Origin: Vulcanimicrobiota bacterium
GTDB lineage: Bacteria; Vulcanimicrobiota; Xenobia; Xenobiales; JADMJV01
Length of the DNA stretch: 64,000 bases
Assembly (NCBI GenBank): GCA_017307785.1
Contig: JAFKGI010000005.1
Span: forward strand, 186,001-250,000
Direction: 5' to 3'
In this document: in pieces, positions 51,211 through 60,331 of the stretch
Position numbering within the stretch: the stretch's first letter is position 1
How the letters are laid out: each line of letters begins with the position of its first letter
Notes under the pieces: model-generated
What the model was told of the DNA's origin: nothing
Seen by the model: only the letters and a program-made list of their open reading frames with translations
Databases searched by the model: none
Translations under genes and position numbers: made by a program

Positions 51211-51944
51211 GAGCTCACCGGATCCATGCGCTGGGCGCGCAGAAACTCGGACACGAAGGGGTCGGCCGGGCGCTGAACCAGGTCTTCGTAGCTGCCTTTT
51301 TGCACCACCCGACCGTCCTTGAGCAGGGCGATTTCCTCCGCCAAGAAGGCGGCTTCGCCCATGTCGTGGGTCACCAGCAGCACGGTTTTGTCGAGACTGC
51401 GGAAAATGTTGCGCAGGTCGTCCTGCAGGTGGAAACGGACCAGCGGGTCGAGAGCGCCCATGGGTTCGTCGAAAATCAGCAGCGGCGGGTCGAGCATTAA
51501 GGAGCGCATGATGCCCACGCGCTGGCGCTGTCCGCCGCTCATTTCAGCCGGGTAGCGTTGCAAGAGGTCTTGGGGCAGTTGCACCAATTGAGCCAGCTCG
51601 AGCACGCGAGCGCGAATCTTCTCGCGCTCCCAGCCCAGATGGGCGGCCATCAGCGAGACGTTACCGAAAGCGGTCAAATGCGGGAACAGCCCGCCGTCCT
51701 GGATCACGTAGCCGATGCGCAGACGCAGCTCACGGGAGTTTTCCGGGGTCATGGTCACGCCGTTGAGCACCACTTTGCCCGTATCCGGGTGAATCAGGCC
51801 CAGCACGATGCGCAGCAGGGTCGACTTGCCGCAGCCACTGGGACCGATCAGGGCAAAGCGCCGCTGACTTTCGATCTTCAACGACATAGGCTGAAGGATG
51901 GTCCGGTCGCCATAAACCTTGGAAACGTCGACTAATTCGATCAC
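51207..51944 (-). CDS. Osmoprotectant-type ABC ATP-binding protein
   Basis: 245 residues from GTG 51944 (AAGGG nine bases upstream). Walker A GPSGCGKST, Q-loop YVIQDGG, signature MSGGQRQRVG, Walker B LLIFDEPMGALD and H-loop LLVTHDMGEA. It lacks the C-terminal CBS domains that sense ionic strength in OpuA/OpuC ATPases, so transport may not be osmotically gated. It powers the fused binding protein-permease encoded just downstream. Confidence 0.93.
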   Translation of the reverse strand: MIELVDVSKVYGDRTILQPMSLKIESQRRFALIGPSGCGKSTLLRIVLGLIHPDTGKVVLNGVTMTPENSRELRLRIGYVIQDGGLFPHLTAFGNVSLMAAHLGWEREKIRARVLELAQLVQLPQDLLQRYPAEMSGGQRQRVGIMRSLMLDPPLLIFDEPMGALDPLVRFHLQDDLRNIFRSLDKTVLLVTHDMGEAAFLAEEIALLKDGRVVQKGSYEDLVQRPADPFVSEFLRAQRMDPVSS

Positions 51945-52026
51945 CGCTCTAAGCCCTTCTGTCCGAGCCCTGGTATCCCTGGACCAAACATTTGCATAAT
52001 CTAACAAAATCCGAGGCTCGACCATG

Positions 52027-52055
52027 TTCACAGAAACGTTACAATTGAATATAGT
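52027..52055 (+). promoter_or_regulatory. Sigma-70-like promoter for 52098 gene
   Basis: TTCACA (52027-52032) and TATAGT (52050-52055) separated by 17 bp. Start of transcription would be near 52062, giving a ~36-nt leader with AGGAGG seven bases before GTG 52098. Confidence 0.6.
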
Positions 52056-52097
52056 GGTGACCTATCCCGTGGGGGCACGAGTTTAGGAGGAAGCACA

Positions 52098-52487
52098 GTG
52101 GCATCCGGAATCCCTTTCCATATGGGCCCCCGCCCCATTCAAGGCGCAGCGCTCACCTGGGTCAAACCGCCCCAGCAGACGCTCACCATCAGCAGCAGCT
52201 CGGCGGACAGCTTCGCCGCCAGCACCACCGATGCCGCCTCTCAACCCGGCGTAAGCGACGCCCCCCAGGTCGTAGACTTTCGAGTCACCAAGGAACAACT
52301 TTCCTCCGCCACCCTCAAGCTGGCCCTGTCCACCGTCGCTTCTCAAGGGATGCACGTGAACATCACCCTGGTCAGCGCCGCCGAAGCCCAGCCCTACCCC
52401 ACCTACAGCGGCATCACCACCACCGTCGACGGCCAGCTCAGTCTCGAAGAGCGCTTCGGCAAACTCTCCCACACCACCAACACCTAG
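52098..52487 (+). CDS. Hypothetical protein (129 aa)
   Basis: Starts at GTG 52098 with AGGAGG and a good sigma-70-type promoter. 129 residues, Ser/Thr/Ala-rich, no signal peptide. The middle has a Ser run (TISSSSADSFAAS), and the second half suggests strands (VVDFRVTKEQLSSATLKLAL; MHVNITLVSAAEA). I do not recognise it. Strong expression signals suggest it is abundant. The 253-bp gap to the next gene contains a short motif shared with 27603-27633. Confidence 0.55.
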   Translation: MASGIPFHMGPRPIQGAALTWVKPPQQTLTISSSSADSFAASTTDAASQPGVSDAPQVVDFRVTKEQLSSATLKLALSTVASQGMHVNITLVSAAEAQPYPTYSGITTTVDGQLSLEERFGKLSHTTNT

Positions 52488-52740
52488 CCGTTCTTGCTGC
52501 GACTGCTGGGTGGGGCCGGGCTCAGGTTCCGCTTAACCCTAAAAACACGCCGGGCAGCCAGCTGCGTCTCTCCCGTCCCCATGCAAACGCGTACGAATCC
52601 TGGACCGCAGCACCATCTATGAACTTACGGAGAGCGTGGCCGCGGCCTTCAGCTCTTTCCCGAATCTCCTTTCCGGGACCAACAAGCGCAGAACGCTCGA
52701 ATTTTAGGCTTCTTTCAGACTGGCGCGTTACGGTGCTGCG

Positions 52741-54177
52741 GTGAAGATTGAAGCCCGTGAACCGCAAGTGCGTGTGCAGAACCGCCCCCTCCTCGACCAG
52801 CGCTGGACCCCGGTGGAGGGCACCAAACTGGCTTATCAGAAAGACAGCCACGATCTGATTCTGACGGGCAGCAGCCACGGGAAGAAAAGCTTCGGGATTG
52901 TCCGCGAGCACGCCGTCGACCGTAAGGGACAGCTGTGGTTGCAGAGCGACCGCTACCTGGCCAAACTGACGCCTCAGGGTCTGGACATCCTGGCCGAGAG
53001 CCGGGCCTTTGACGGTTTCCGTGGCCTGGTGGTGCGGCCCGACGGCGTCTGGTGCGGTCAGGGCAAGTCCTTACGGCAGTGGAGCCCGGAAGGCAAAGAA
53101 GTCCAGAACTTTCCCCTCGACTATCGGGCCGGCCACCTCAAAGAGATCGACGGCAAGCTGGTGGTCCAGGGCGACATGCTGGGACGTCGCCTGACCGTAT
53201 TTAACGCCGATGGGCCGGTGGCCGAAGGCCGGGACGTGGTGCTCGACTCGGTGCGCAAACACCCGCAGGGCGGTCTGGCCTGGCTGGAGCGCGGCAACCT
53301 GGCCCGCTGGCAGGGCGGCGAAGTGCAACGCCACAGCGTGTCTCCCCGAGCTGACGGCTGGATGGCCCGCCAGGGCGGCGAGCATCTGGTCAAAGCCAGC
53401 GAAAACGGCGGTTCGCAGCTGCTTCGCTACGGCGCCGACGGCAGCCTCAAGAGTCGCTTTGATTTTGGCAAAGATACCTACTTGCGCGACCTGCTGGTGG
53501 ACGAAAACTCCCCCAAGGCGGTGGTGCGCCTGCAGTCTTACCGCGGCAATGGACCGACCCGACAGATTGTCGAAAGCCTGAATCTCGAGTCCAAGGGCGA
53601 CCTGGCCTGGTTCGGCAGCTGGAACCGCCAGCGCATCGACTCGCAGGTGGGTCAGCCCAACCTGCATCCGATGGTCGACGCCCAGGGGACGGTGTTGCTG
53701 ACCGATGGAAATCAAGCCTTCCTACCCGGTTCGCAGAAACCGCTGAGCTCGGAGCAAACCCAGAACTTTGCCGTTCATTTGCCGCGCCAGGCCCTGGACT
53801 TCACCATGACCCCGGCCGCCGCTCCCCAACTTCAGGAGTTTGTCCAGCCTCAACAAACCAGGCTCCCCGGCATGGAACGCCAGGAATTTGAGAACGGCAA
53901 AGTCTCGGCGCGCTCTTTCTTCCACCAGCCCAAAGTCGGCGAACTGCAGATGCGCAGCCCGGGGCTGCACCAACAGTTCGTGCTGGCTCACGCCATGCCC
54001 GGACCGCTGGGTAGCGTGCTGGCCGCCGTCACCGATGAAGGCAAACTGGTGATGAGCCTGCCCAAAGTTGGCCTGCGCGAATTTGACCTGGGCTCCACGC
54101 CGCTCTCGCTCCAGGCTCAGCCCAACGGCTTCACCGTGCAATTGCAGGGTGGCCGGACCGCCGAAATCGGCCTGTGA
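52741..54177 (+). CDS. Cytosolic beta-propeller-like hypothetical protein
   Basis: 478 residues from GTG 52741, no signal peptide. Repeating strand-turn units (VDRKGQLWLQSDRYLAKLTPQG; VVRPDGVWCGQGKSLRQWSPEG; VRKHPQGGLAWLERGNLARWQGG) resemble a two-component regulator-type or PQQ-like propeller, with a Pro/Gln-rich segment near residue 370. The start has no clear ribosome-binding site. The stop overlaps the GTG of the thioesterase gene (GTGA). Partner unknown. Confidence 0.6.
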   Translation: MKIEAREPQVRVQNRPLLDQRWTPVEGTKLAYQKDSHDLILTGSSHGKKSFGIVREHAVDRKGQLWLQSDRYLAKLTPQGLDILAESRAFDGFRGLVVRPDGVWCGQGKSLRQWSPEGKEVQNFPLDYRAGHLKEIDGKLVVQGDMLGRRLTVFNADGPVAEGRDVVLDSVRKHPQGGLAWLERGNLARWQGGEVQRHSVSPRADGWMARQGGEHLVKASENGGSQLLRYGADGSLKSRFDFGKDTYLRDLLVDENSPKAVVRLQSYRGNGPTRQIVESLNLESKGDLAWFGSWNRQRIDSQVGQPNLHPMVDAQGTVLLTDGNQAFLPGSQKPLSSEQTQNFAVHLPRQALDFTMTPAAAPQLQEFVQPQQTRLPGMERQEFENGKVSARSFFHQPKVGELQMRSPGLHQQFVLAHAMPGPLGSVLAAVTDEGKLVMSLPKVGLREFDLGSTPLSLQAQPNGFTVQLQGGRTAEIGL

Positions 54178-54623
54178 GCGCTTTTCAGGATCAGATCGGG
54201 CCAAAAAATCACTGCCACGGCTGTGGCCTCGGCAACCCTCTGGGCCTGCACATCAAGAGCCACTGGCGGGGCGAAGAATCCGTCTGCCTGTTTCGTCCTC
54301 AGCCTCACCACAGCGCCGCTTCCACGGCCGTGGTCAACGGCGGCATCGTGGCCTCGGTCATCGACTGCCACTGCAATTGCACCGCCATGGCCAACGCCTA
54401 TCGCGAACAGGAACGAGCCATCGGCAGCCAGCCGGAGATCTGGTGCGTCACCGCCTCTCTCACGCTGAACTACCGAAAGCCCACCCCGATCGACGAGGAA
54501 CTGGAAGTGGTGGCCCGGGTGGTGCGGCGCGAAGGCCGCAAAACCTGGCTCACCTGCACCCTGAGCGCCTCCAACGGGCTCTGCGTGGAAGCCGAGATGC
54601 TGGCGATCGAAGTTAAAGGTTAG
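54174..54623 (+). CDS. PaaI-type hotdog thioesterase
   Basis: 149 residues from GTG 54174. Hotdog fold with the HCHGCGLGNPLGLHIK entry motif of this group, STAVVNGGIVASVIDCHCN (NGG plus catalytic-region Asp) and ASLTLNYRKPTPID. It should hydrolyse acyl-CoA thioesters. The cluster HCHGCG and CHCNCTA is Cys/His-rich, which may allow metal binding. Overlaps both the preceding gene (GTGA) and the convergent SGNH gene (11 bp). Confidence 0.85.
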   Translation: MSAFQDQIGPKNHCHGCGLGNPLGLHIKSHWRGEESVCLFRPQPHHSAASTAVVNGGIVASVIDCHCNCTAMANAYREQERAIGSQPEIWCVTASLTLNYRKPTPIDEELEVVARVVRREGRKTWLTCTLSASNGLCVEAEMLAIEVKG

Positions 54624-55500
54624 AGGCGATCCCCTGGGCCCATTGTTGGGCCAACTGTTTGCCGCGCGTGCCGCTGTAGTGCAGACCGTCGCCCCCCGAA
54701 TATTCCGGGGTATAGGGAACCGAGGAAATGTACTCTCCGTAGGGAGCTACCGCCGCCGCCATCTGCTGATCGAAGCGCTGCACCGCCTCCATATTCGGCC
54801 TGGCCGGCTTGGGCGGGCCCACCCATTTGATGGGAATGTTATGACGTTTGGCCACTTCCCCCAGACTACGCACCTGGCTCTGGATGCCCGCTTCGCCGGC
54901 TCCGCGAAAGTTAGCGCCCAAATTGACCACGATGACGTCGGGTTTGTCCTGACTGATCAACTCCTCCAGCTTGGGAGTGGCGTGACTGGCGGTTTTCTGG
55001 GTTCGTCCATCCATTCCGTGGTCGGCATAACCCACTGTGGTTCCCCGTCCACTGATGAAGTTGCTGGCCGAAGCACCGCTGCTGCCCACCGTGTGCACCT
55101 GGGCTCCGCGCGAACGCAACTGACGGTCCAACTCGTCGCCGTAAAGTCCGGCCGTGTGGGAATCGCCGATCACCAGCACCCGATTGCCCGGGCCGATTTG
55201 ACCGGGACGCGGTGCCTCTCCTTGACTCTGAGGAGTTGTGCTGACGGGGGCCGCCTGGGGCGCGGCCGGGGAAAGTCCCAAAGGTGCAGGCGGAGCCGCC
55301 TGGGCCGGACTGTTGAGCATGCTTCCCAGCATCTCCAGCAGCGGCTCCAACCACTGCAACTGCTGCATCAGCTGGATCCGCTCGGCGAAGGGAGAGAATC
55401 CACTCTGGTCCCCCAGTCCGGGATTGGGGCTCAGACCTGGGTAGGGATTCCAAGCCGGCAGCGGGTTCAAGCTTCCGGAGCTCAACATCGAAATAGCCAT
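54613..55500 (-). CDS. SGNH/GDSL-family hydrolase with Pro-rich N-terminus
   Basis: 295 residues. The first ~100 are Pro/Leu/Gln-rich low complexity (NPLPAWNPYPGLSPNPGLG; APPAPLGLSPAAPQAAP) with no classical signal peptide. The rest is an SGNH hydrolase: Ser in VLVIGDSHTAGLYGD (near 113), Gly in GSSGASASNF, Asn in VVNLGANFRGAG, and Asp/His in GGDGLHYSGTRGK (near 268). Likely an esterase or acyl/deacetylase acting on carbohydrate. AGGAGG precedes ATG by nine bases. Confidence 0.82.
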   Translation of the reverse strand: MAISMLSSGSLNPLPAWNPYPGLSPNPGLGDQSGFSPFAERIQLMQQLQWLEPLLEMLGSMLNSPAQAAPPAPLGLSPAAPQAAPVSTTPQSQGEAPRPGQIGPGNRVLVIGDSHTAGLYGDELDRQLRSRGAQVHTVGSSGASASNFISGRGTTVGYADHGMDGRTQKTASHATPKLEELISQDKPDVIVVNLGANFRGAGEAGIQSQVRSLGEVAKRHNIPIKWVGPPKPARPNMEAVQRFDQQMAAAVAPYGEYISSVPYTPEYSGGDGLHYSGTRGKQLAQQWAQGIASNL

Positions 55501-55619
55501 GGACAGGTACCTCCTGGTGTGATATTGCCACCAGGCTAACGGCCGGGCCTTATTTGCGGATTATTCGGGCCTCTCCGATATTGCTTATTTGTCTCCATAT
55601 TGTTTCCACAGTTGGGTCG

Positions 55620-55625
55620 TAAACT
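55620..55625 (+). promoter_or_regulatory. Candidate -10 box, leaderless
   Basis: TAAACT six bases before ATG 55632, with no purine-rich ribosome-binding site between. No good -35 hexamer at 17 bp. Confidence 0.4.
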
Positions 55626-55631
55626 GCGCCT

Positions 55632-55820
55632 ATGAGCGACAAACTTGTGTTACCGCGCGACTGGAATCGCAAATCGGTTGCCCCGATCTGGAAGGCCGCT
55701 GCCATCGCCGGCTGGGCTCTGGCCGTCCTGCTGGGTCAGTGCCTGGTGATCGTGCTGGCCTGGGAAGGCTTGAACCGACCTGCTGCCTACCGGCCACCGT
55801 CGCCACCGCCCCGGTCGTAG
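55632..55820 (+). CDS. Short membrane protein, possible 5' part of a split gene
   Basis: 62 residues: soluble basic N-terminus (SDKLVLPRDWNRKSVAPIWK), one membrane helix (AAIAGWALAVLLGQCLVIVLAW), then a Pro/Ser tail that reads like out-of-frame sequence before TAG. The next frame starts at GTG 55820, sharing a base with this stop (TAGTG), and continues with well-formed helical protein. The two may be separate coupled genes or one gene broken by a frameshift. Confidence 0.5.
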   Translation: MSDKLVLPRDWNRKSVAPIWKAAAIAGWALAVLLGQCLVIVLAWEGLNRPAAYRPPSPPPRS

Positions 55821-56263
55821 TGCCCAGGACGCGCGGCAGCCTGGAAGTCTCGCGCTCGATGGCGCGCATCCGTTGCTTGCTGGCGGTGGGCCGCTCCCAA
55901 GAAGCACTGGCCGAAACCATCCTCTGCCTGACCCTGTGCCAACGCCTGCAGATCGACCCCCCCTTGGAACTGCCGGAGCTTTTCGCCGAAACGGTAGCGC
56001 GGGCGCCCGTCCGCGAAAGCCACCGCCCGGCGGTCCACAACCCGCCGGCTCGCCCTGAGCAACAACCGCCCACGCCGCCACCCGCGGTGGTCGGCAAGCT
56101 TCCCAAAGTGACCTATCCACAGGCCAACCCGCACCCCAAACTGGCCGACCTGCCTTCCTTCGACGAACAACCTGTCAGCCCAATGGGGCCTCCTCGCCCG
56201 CTTCCCAATGCCTACGATTTCCCACCGCCTCCGCCCGGAGAAGGCGGCCCGCCAGGGTACTAA
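55820..56263 (+). CDS. Helical then Pro-rich protein, possible 3' part of split gene
   Basis: 147 residues from GTG 55820. The first ~60 form a TPR-like helical pair (SRSMARIRCLLAVGRSQEALAETILCLTLCQRLQIDPPLELPELF...), then ~80 residues of Pro-rich sequence ending PPPPPGEGGPPGY. In the same frame upstream the sequence also makes sense (TVATAPVVVPRTRG), which favours a -1 shift fusing it to the membrane helix of 55632. Function unknown. Confidence 0.5.
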   Translation: MPRTRGSLEVSRSMARIRCLLAVGRSQEALAETILCLTLCQRLQIDPPLELPELFAETVARAPVRESHRPAVHNPPARPEQQPPTPPPAVVGKLPKVTYPQANPHPKLADLPSFDEQPVSPMGPPRPLPNAYDFPPPPPGEGGPPGY

Positions 56264-56287
56264 ACCGCCTTTGCCTAAGCCGGCGCC

Positions 56288-57175
56288 ATGAAGAAAATCC
56301 TGATCTGGTGCCTGCTGGCTTGCGCGGTGGCGGGCGCCGACGAGGCCGTTCTCATCGACGGCCCGATCCGCTCGAAAGCCAGCGGTGCCAGCGCTTTCGA
56401 CCTGGAAATCAGCACTCGCCTGACCCGGCCCTTGCCGGCCGCGCTGACGGTGCCGGTGCCCGTGTCCTATCTACGCATGGTGGCCCCGCTGCGCGAACCG
56501 CAAATCAGCGAGGACAACATCTTAGACAGCGGCTATGAAGTCGACTTGAACGGCAACCGCATTCTCGATGAGGTCACCATCGACCCGCGCAACGGTCGCT
56601 TGCGCCTGGACATGATGCCGGTCGAAACGCTGGGTGCCGACCAGTGGGGAGACCAGCGTCCCTACAGAGAGGACGGCAGCCCCAAGCGTTATTTCCTGGA
56701 CCCCGACTGCCCTGAATTCATGGTGCTCTTCTATCAGCCGCCGCTTTTCGGCCTGGAACTACAGCACCGCGGCTACCGCCCCGAGGTGGTGGAGATGCCC
56801 AACCCTCATCTGATGGTCCAGGTCTACGAGCCCTGCGCGGGCCCGGACGGTCCCAACGACCTGCCGGGCGAGCCGAACTTCCAGGTCTCTTTTGCCGGCG
56901 CTGCGCCCCAGCTCAATTTGATGTTCGCCTGGCAGCCGGAGTTCTTCGTGGAAAGAGGCCAGGCCCCGCAATGGCTGCGCGTGCGCTGGTTCTGTCTTCC
57001 CTTGAACAACCAGGCTGGAGAACAGGTCAGCCGCTTTCACCTGGAGTGCAACAACGACAGCAACCCCGTGGGTGTGTGCGCGCAGGTCAACTACGCTACT
57101 GAAGCCGGAGTGCGCCATCGAGGCAAGCCTGTGATCCAAACCATCTACTCCGGGTGGAAAACTGGAAGCAACTGA
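56288..57175 (+). CDS. Secreted hypothetical protein (295 aa)
   Basis: Signal peptide KKILIWCLLACAVAGA, then ~275 residues of beta-rich sequence with a calcium-loop-like stretch (DLNGNRILDEVTIDPRNG) and paired cysteines (CPEFM; CAGPDG; CLPL; CNNDSNPVGVC), suggesting disulfides in an extracytoplasmic fold. I do not recognise the family. The neighbouring gene 13 bp downstream encodes a WD40-like exported protein; they are probably co-transcribed. Confidence 0.6.
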   Translation: MKKILIWCLLACAVAGADEAVLIDGPIRSKASGASAFDLEISTRLTRPLPAALTVPVPVSYLRMVAPLREPQISEDNILDSGYEVDLNGNRILDEVTIDPRNGRLRLDMMPVETLGADQWGDQRPYREDGSPKRYFLDPDCPEFMVLFYQPPLFGLELQHRGYRPEVVEMPNPHLMVQVYEPCAGPDGPNDLPGEPNFQVSFAGAAPQLNLMFAWQPEFFVERGQAPQWLRVRWFCLPLNNQAGEQVSRFHLECNNDSNPVGVCAQVNYATEAGVRHRGKPVIQTIYSGWKTGSN

Positions 57176-57188
57176 AGAAGGCCTCCCC

Positions 57189-58265
57189 ATGGTACGCCGC
57201 ACACTCGCTTTTCTTTGCCTGGCCAGCCTGGGCGCTCTCTGCGACCGGGCCCTGCAGGCCACATGCTTCGCGCAAGCTCCCCCTCAGCTGCTCGGCCGGG
57301 TCGGCGACAATCTGGTCAGCTCCGCCGTCAGCCCGGACGGACGCCTGGTGGCCGGCTTGCGCAGTGCAGGTCCGGATCAATGGAGCGTCACGGTCTGGGA
57401 AACCGACGGCGGGCGCGAAGTTCTGACCGGTCCGGTGGCGCATCCGCCAGCGACCTCCAACGCTCTGGCCTGGAGTCCGGACGGGCAGATGTTGGCTGTG
57501 GGCGCCGGCGGAGAGGTTCGTCTCTGGCAGGTGGCCCTGGGAGAGTCTCGGATCCTGCCCGCCGAATGGTTAGTGCGCGATGTGCGCATCAGTCAGAACT
57601 GGGTGCTGGCCCGCTGCGACAACGCCCTTTTTGTGTGGGACTGGAACACCGGCAAACTGGTCAAGCGCATCGGCCAGAACCACCTGCTGGCGGCCGCCCT
57701 CGACAAGTCGGCCGGAGTGTTGGCGGCCGCCTCCTTTCAGGACTCGGTGCGCCTCTACAGCCTGCCCCAGGGCAAGTTGCTCAAGACGCTGCCGGCTGGT
57801 CCGGCCACCGTCAACCTGGAATTCGCCGAAAACGGTGAGCGCCTGGCCGCCGCCTTCCGCTATCGCAGCGATCGAGGCCAGGATGCGGCCGTCTACTTCG
57901 ATTGGCGGGTGGGACGGCCGGTTTTCCGCATGCCCGAGCACGACATGGTCGGCTTTAGCGTGGCCGCCGACGGCAGCCGTTTTCTCACTCGAGGTCCGCA
58001 AGGCGGACACATATGGGACCCACAAAAGCGCCAGTCGCTGCTGGAGTTCAATCTGCCCAGCCTGCAGACCGACTCCCTGAGTTCCGACGGCAAATGGGTG
58101 GCCAGTTTGCCCGCTCAACAGAATCAGGTCATTCTCTGGTCCAGCGATGGGCAGGGGGAGCCGAAACCGCTGGCCAGCCAGGCCGCTCCCCAGCGCTTCC
58201 AGTTCTTTGCGCCAGGACTGCTGCAGGTGCTGGACGGCGCCTGTTCGGTTTGGAAAGTCGACTGA
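57189..58265 (+). CDS. Exported WD40-like propeller protein
   Basis: 358 residues. Hydrophobic N-terminus (RTLAFLCLASLGALC) as signal peptide, then about six WD40/TolB-like blades: AVSPDGRLVAGLRSAG, LAWSPDGQMLAVGAGGEVRLWQV, LFVWDWNTGKLVKRIG, GVLAAASFQDSVRLYSLPQGKLL and ILWSSDGQGEP. Acts as a protein-binding platform. ATG 57189 has GAAGG about seven bases upstream. The next gene rarA follows immediately (TGA-GTG). Confidence 0.8.
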   Translation: MVRRTLAFLCLASLGALCDRALQATCFAQAPPQLLGRVGDNLVSSAVSPDGRLVAGLRSAGPDQWSVTVWETDGGREVLTGPVAHPPATSNALAWSPDGQMLAVGAGGEVRLWQVALGESRILPAEWLVRDVRISQNWVLARCDNALFVWDWNTGKLVKRIGQNHLLAAALDKSAGVLAAASFQDSVRLYSLPQGKLLKTLPAGPATVNLEFAENGERLAAAFRYRSDRGQDAAVYFDWRVGRPVFRMPEHDMVGFSVAADGSRFLTRGPQGGHIWDPQKRQSLLEFNLPSLQTDSLSSDGKWVASLPAQQNQVILWSSDGQGEPKPLASQAAPQRFQFFAPGLLQVLDGACSVWKVD

Positions 58266-59558
58266 GTGCAGTTAGACTTCTTCGCCGCCGATGATTCCTC
58301 ATCGAGCCGAGAAAAGGCGCCGCTGGCCAGTCGCATGCGGCCGGCCGATCTGGAGCAGTATCAGGGACAGGAGCATTTGCTCGGGCCGGGCAAGCCGCTA
58401 CGCAGATTGCTGGATTCGGGCCGCCTCAACACCAGCCTGATCTTCTGGGGTCCGCCCGGCTGTGGCAAAACCAGCCTGGCCCATCTGGTCTCTCGCAGTC
58501 TCAGCATGGCCTGGGAGACGCTTTCGGCGGTCGACTCCGGCGTCAAAGAATTGCGAGCGGTGGCCGATCGAGCCCGTCAGCGCGAGCAGCCGACCCTGCT
58601 CTTCATCGACGAAATCCACCGCTACAGCAAGACCCAGCAGGACGCGCTGCTTCCCCACGTGGAGTCGGGGCTGCTGCAGTTGATCGGCGCCACCACCGAG
58701 TCCCCCTATGGCAGCCTCAGTCCGGCTCTGCTCAGCCGCTGCCAGGCCTTCCGCCTGCAGGCGCTGGGGCCCCATCAGTTGATGCGCCTGCTGCAACGCG
58801 CCTGCGCCGACGCGCACGGGCTGGGCAAGCTGCAGCCGCAGTTGGAGGACGGAGTGCTGGAGCGGCTGGCTCAACTGGCCCAGGGGGACGCCCGCGCGGC
58901 TCTAGGCTTGCTGGAACAGGCGATTCTCTCGGCCCCCATGGGAGCCGACGGTCATCCACGCGTGACCAGCGCCTGGGTGGACGAACAGCTGCCCGAGCAG
59001 CCCGTCAAATACACCGAGAGTGACCACCACGCCTGTACCTCGGCCCTGATCAAGTCGATTCGCGGTTCCGATACTCAGGCCGCCCTCTACTGGCTGGGAC
59101 GCATGGTGGCCGGCGGCGAGCCGGTCGACTACCTGACCCGGCGCATCCGCATTTCCGCCAGCGAAGATATCGGGCTGGCCGATCCACAGGCCATCCTTCA
59201 CACCCAGGCCTGCTGCGCCTCGGCCGAGGCGGTCGGCTATCCGGAAGCCCGCTACCCGTTAGCCCAGGCCGTCATCTATCTCAGCCTGGCGCCCAAATCC
59301 GACAGTGTCGGAGCGATCTTCCGGGCCGAAGATCGGGCCCGTCAGACGGCCCATTTACCGGTGCCGGCCTGGCTGGCTCCGGGCGGCAAGTACATCAATC
59401 CGCATCAGGAGCCGTATCATTTTCGAATGGTGCGGCATCTCCCCAAGGAATTGGAAAAAGAGACCTTTTACGAACCAGGCCAGCTTGGTTATGAAATCAA
59501 GCTGGCCCGGCGCCTTCAGGAGTTATGGAATCCCGGCTTTACTGCTGGGGAACCTTGA
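58266..59558 (+). CDS. rarA: Replication-associated recombination protein A
   Basis: 430-residue AAA+ ATPase of the RarA/MgsA/WRNIP1 family that acts at stalled replication forks. Walker [10 protein letters not shown] (near 61), Walker B LLFIDEIH, sensor [19 protein letters not shown], and the tetramerisation C-terminus ([23 protein letters not shown]). The very N-terminus QLDFF matches the beta-clamp-binding motif (QLxLF), as seen in many RarA proteins. GTG 58266 directly follows the previous stop. Overlaps the convergent gene by 20 bp. Confidence 0.95.
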   Translation: MQLDFFAADDSSSSREKAPLASRMRPADLEQYQGQEHLLGPGKPLRRLLDSGRLNTSLIFWGPPGCGKTSLAHLVSRSLSMAWETLSAVDSGVKELRAVADRARQREQPTLLFIDEIHRYSKTQQDALLPHVESGLLQLIGATTESPYGSLSPALLSRCQAFRLQALGPHQLMRLLQRACADAHGLGKLQPQLEDGVLERLAQLAQGDARAALGLLEQAILSAPMGADGHPRVTSAWVDEQLPEQPVKYTESDHHACTSALIKSIRGSDTQAALYWLGRMVAGGEPVDYLTRRIRISASEDIGLADPQAILHTQACCASAEAVGYPEARYPLAQAVIYLSLAPKSDSVGAIFRAEDRARQTAHLPVPAWLAPGGKYINPHQEPYHFRMVRHLPKELEKETFYEPGQLGYEIKLARRLQELWNPGFTAGEP

Positions 59559-60297
59559 ACTGCTGCATCATTTTCTGCTGCTGCTGCTGCTGAAACTCCG
59601 CCATGGTGACCTTCTTGTAGTCGCTGGGCGGGGCGAAGAGGTTGTCGGCCAGAGCGTCGGTTGAATAGTCGACGAACTCGATCACGGAAGTCTGCTGATT
59701 TCCCTGATAAGTGATCATCTTGACCGGCATTCCGTTGTAGGCGGAGCGCATTCCCTTGACGTCGCCCTTCTCTTCGAACTTGATTTTGCAGGTGGGCTGA
59801 CTCTGGGCAGCCGACTCCGGGCAGTTGAGCACGGGAATGGGTGCGGTCCAGACTTCGACCTTGGAAGTATTGTCGGTGTTGCCGGCGCAGCCGGTGGTTT
59901 TGGTCTGGGTGGTGACCATCCAGTGGTGAGCCTTGAGTTTGGCGATGGTTTCCGTGCCCAGATCCTTGACCGTGTAGGTGTTGGTGATGGTGCCGTTGCC
60001 CTGGTTGCCTTCGGCCTTACCGCCGCCGTCTCCGAAAGGAGTCACGTAATAAATCTTCAGATCGGTATCCAGAGTGACGTTCTGGCGCTGGTCGCACTGC
60101 GTCAGAGTCACGATCTTGGTTTTCATGGTTCCCATGTCGGTGACCATTTCCATACGCTGGCGCTTGTTCTTGACCCAGGTGGTGGTGGTCACGGTAGCGG
60201 TCGAGGCACCGGTCTTGGAGGTGTAACGGACGTCGGCAGCCGCGCCCAGGGCGACGGAGCCGAGCAATAAACTGGTGAGAAAGAAACGAATTTTCAT
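59539..60297 (-). CDS. Secreted hypothetical protein, DUF4412-like
   Basis: 252 residues from ATG 60297 (AAGGGGG upstream). Signal peptide IRFFLTSLLLGSVALGAAA. The body is a LolA/DUF4412-like beta sheet: DVRYTSKTGASTATVTTTTWVKNKRQRMEM (reporter-like opening), LDTDLKIYYVTPF, HHWMVTTQTKTTGCAGN and EVWTAPIPVLNCPE, ending in a Gln run ([13 protein letters not shown]). Such domains may bind lipids or sense envelope state. Two Cys pairs may form disulfides. Confidence 0.6.
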   Translation of the reverse strand: MKIRFFLTSLLLGSVALGAAADVRYTSKTGASTATVTTTTWVKNKRQRMEMVTDMGTMKTKIVTLTQCDQRQNVTLDTDLKIYYVTPFGDGGGKAEGNQGNGTITNTYTVKDLGTETIAKLKAHHWMVTTQTKTTGCAGNTDNTSKVEVWTAPIPVLNCPESAAQSQPTCKIKFEEKGDVKGMRSAYNGMPVKMITYQGNQQTSVIEFVDYSTDALADNLFAPPSDYKKVTMAEFQQQQQQKMMQQFKVPQQ

Positions 60298-60331
60298 GGC
60301 GCCCCCTTCGCACACCAGGCCGAGATCCTCC

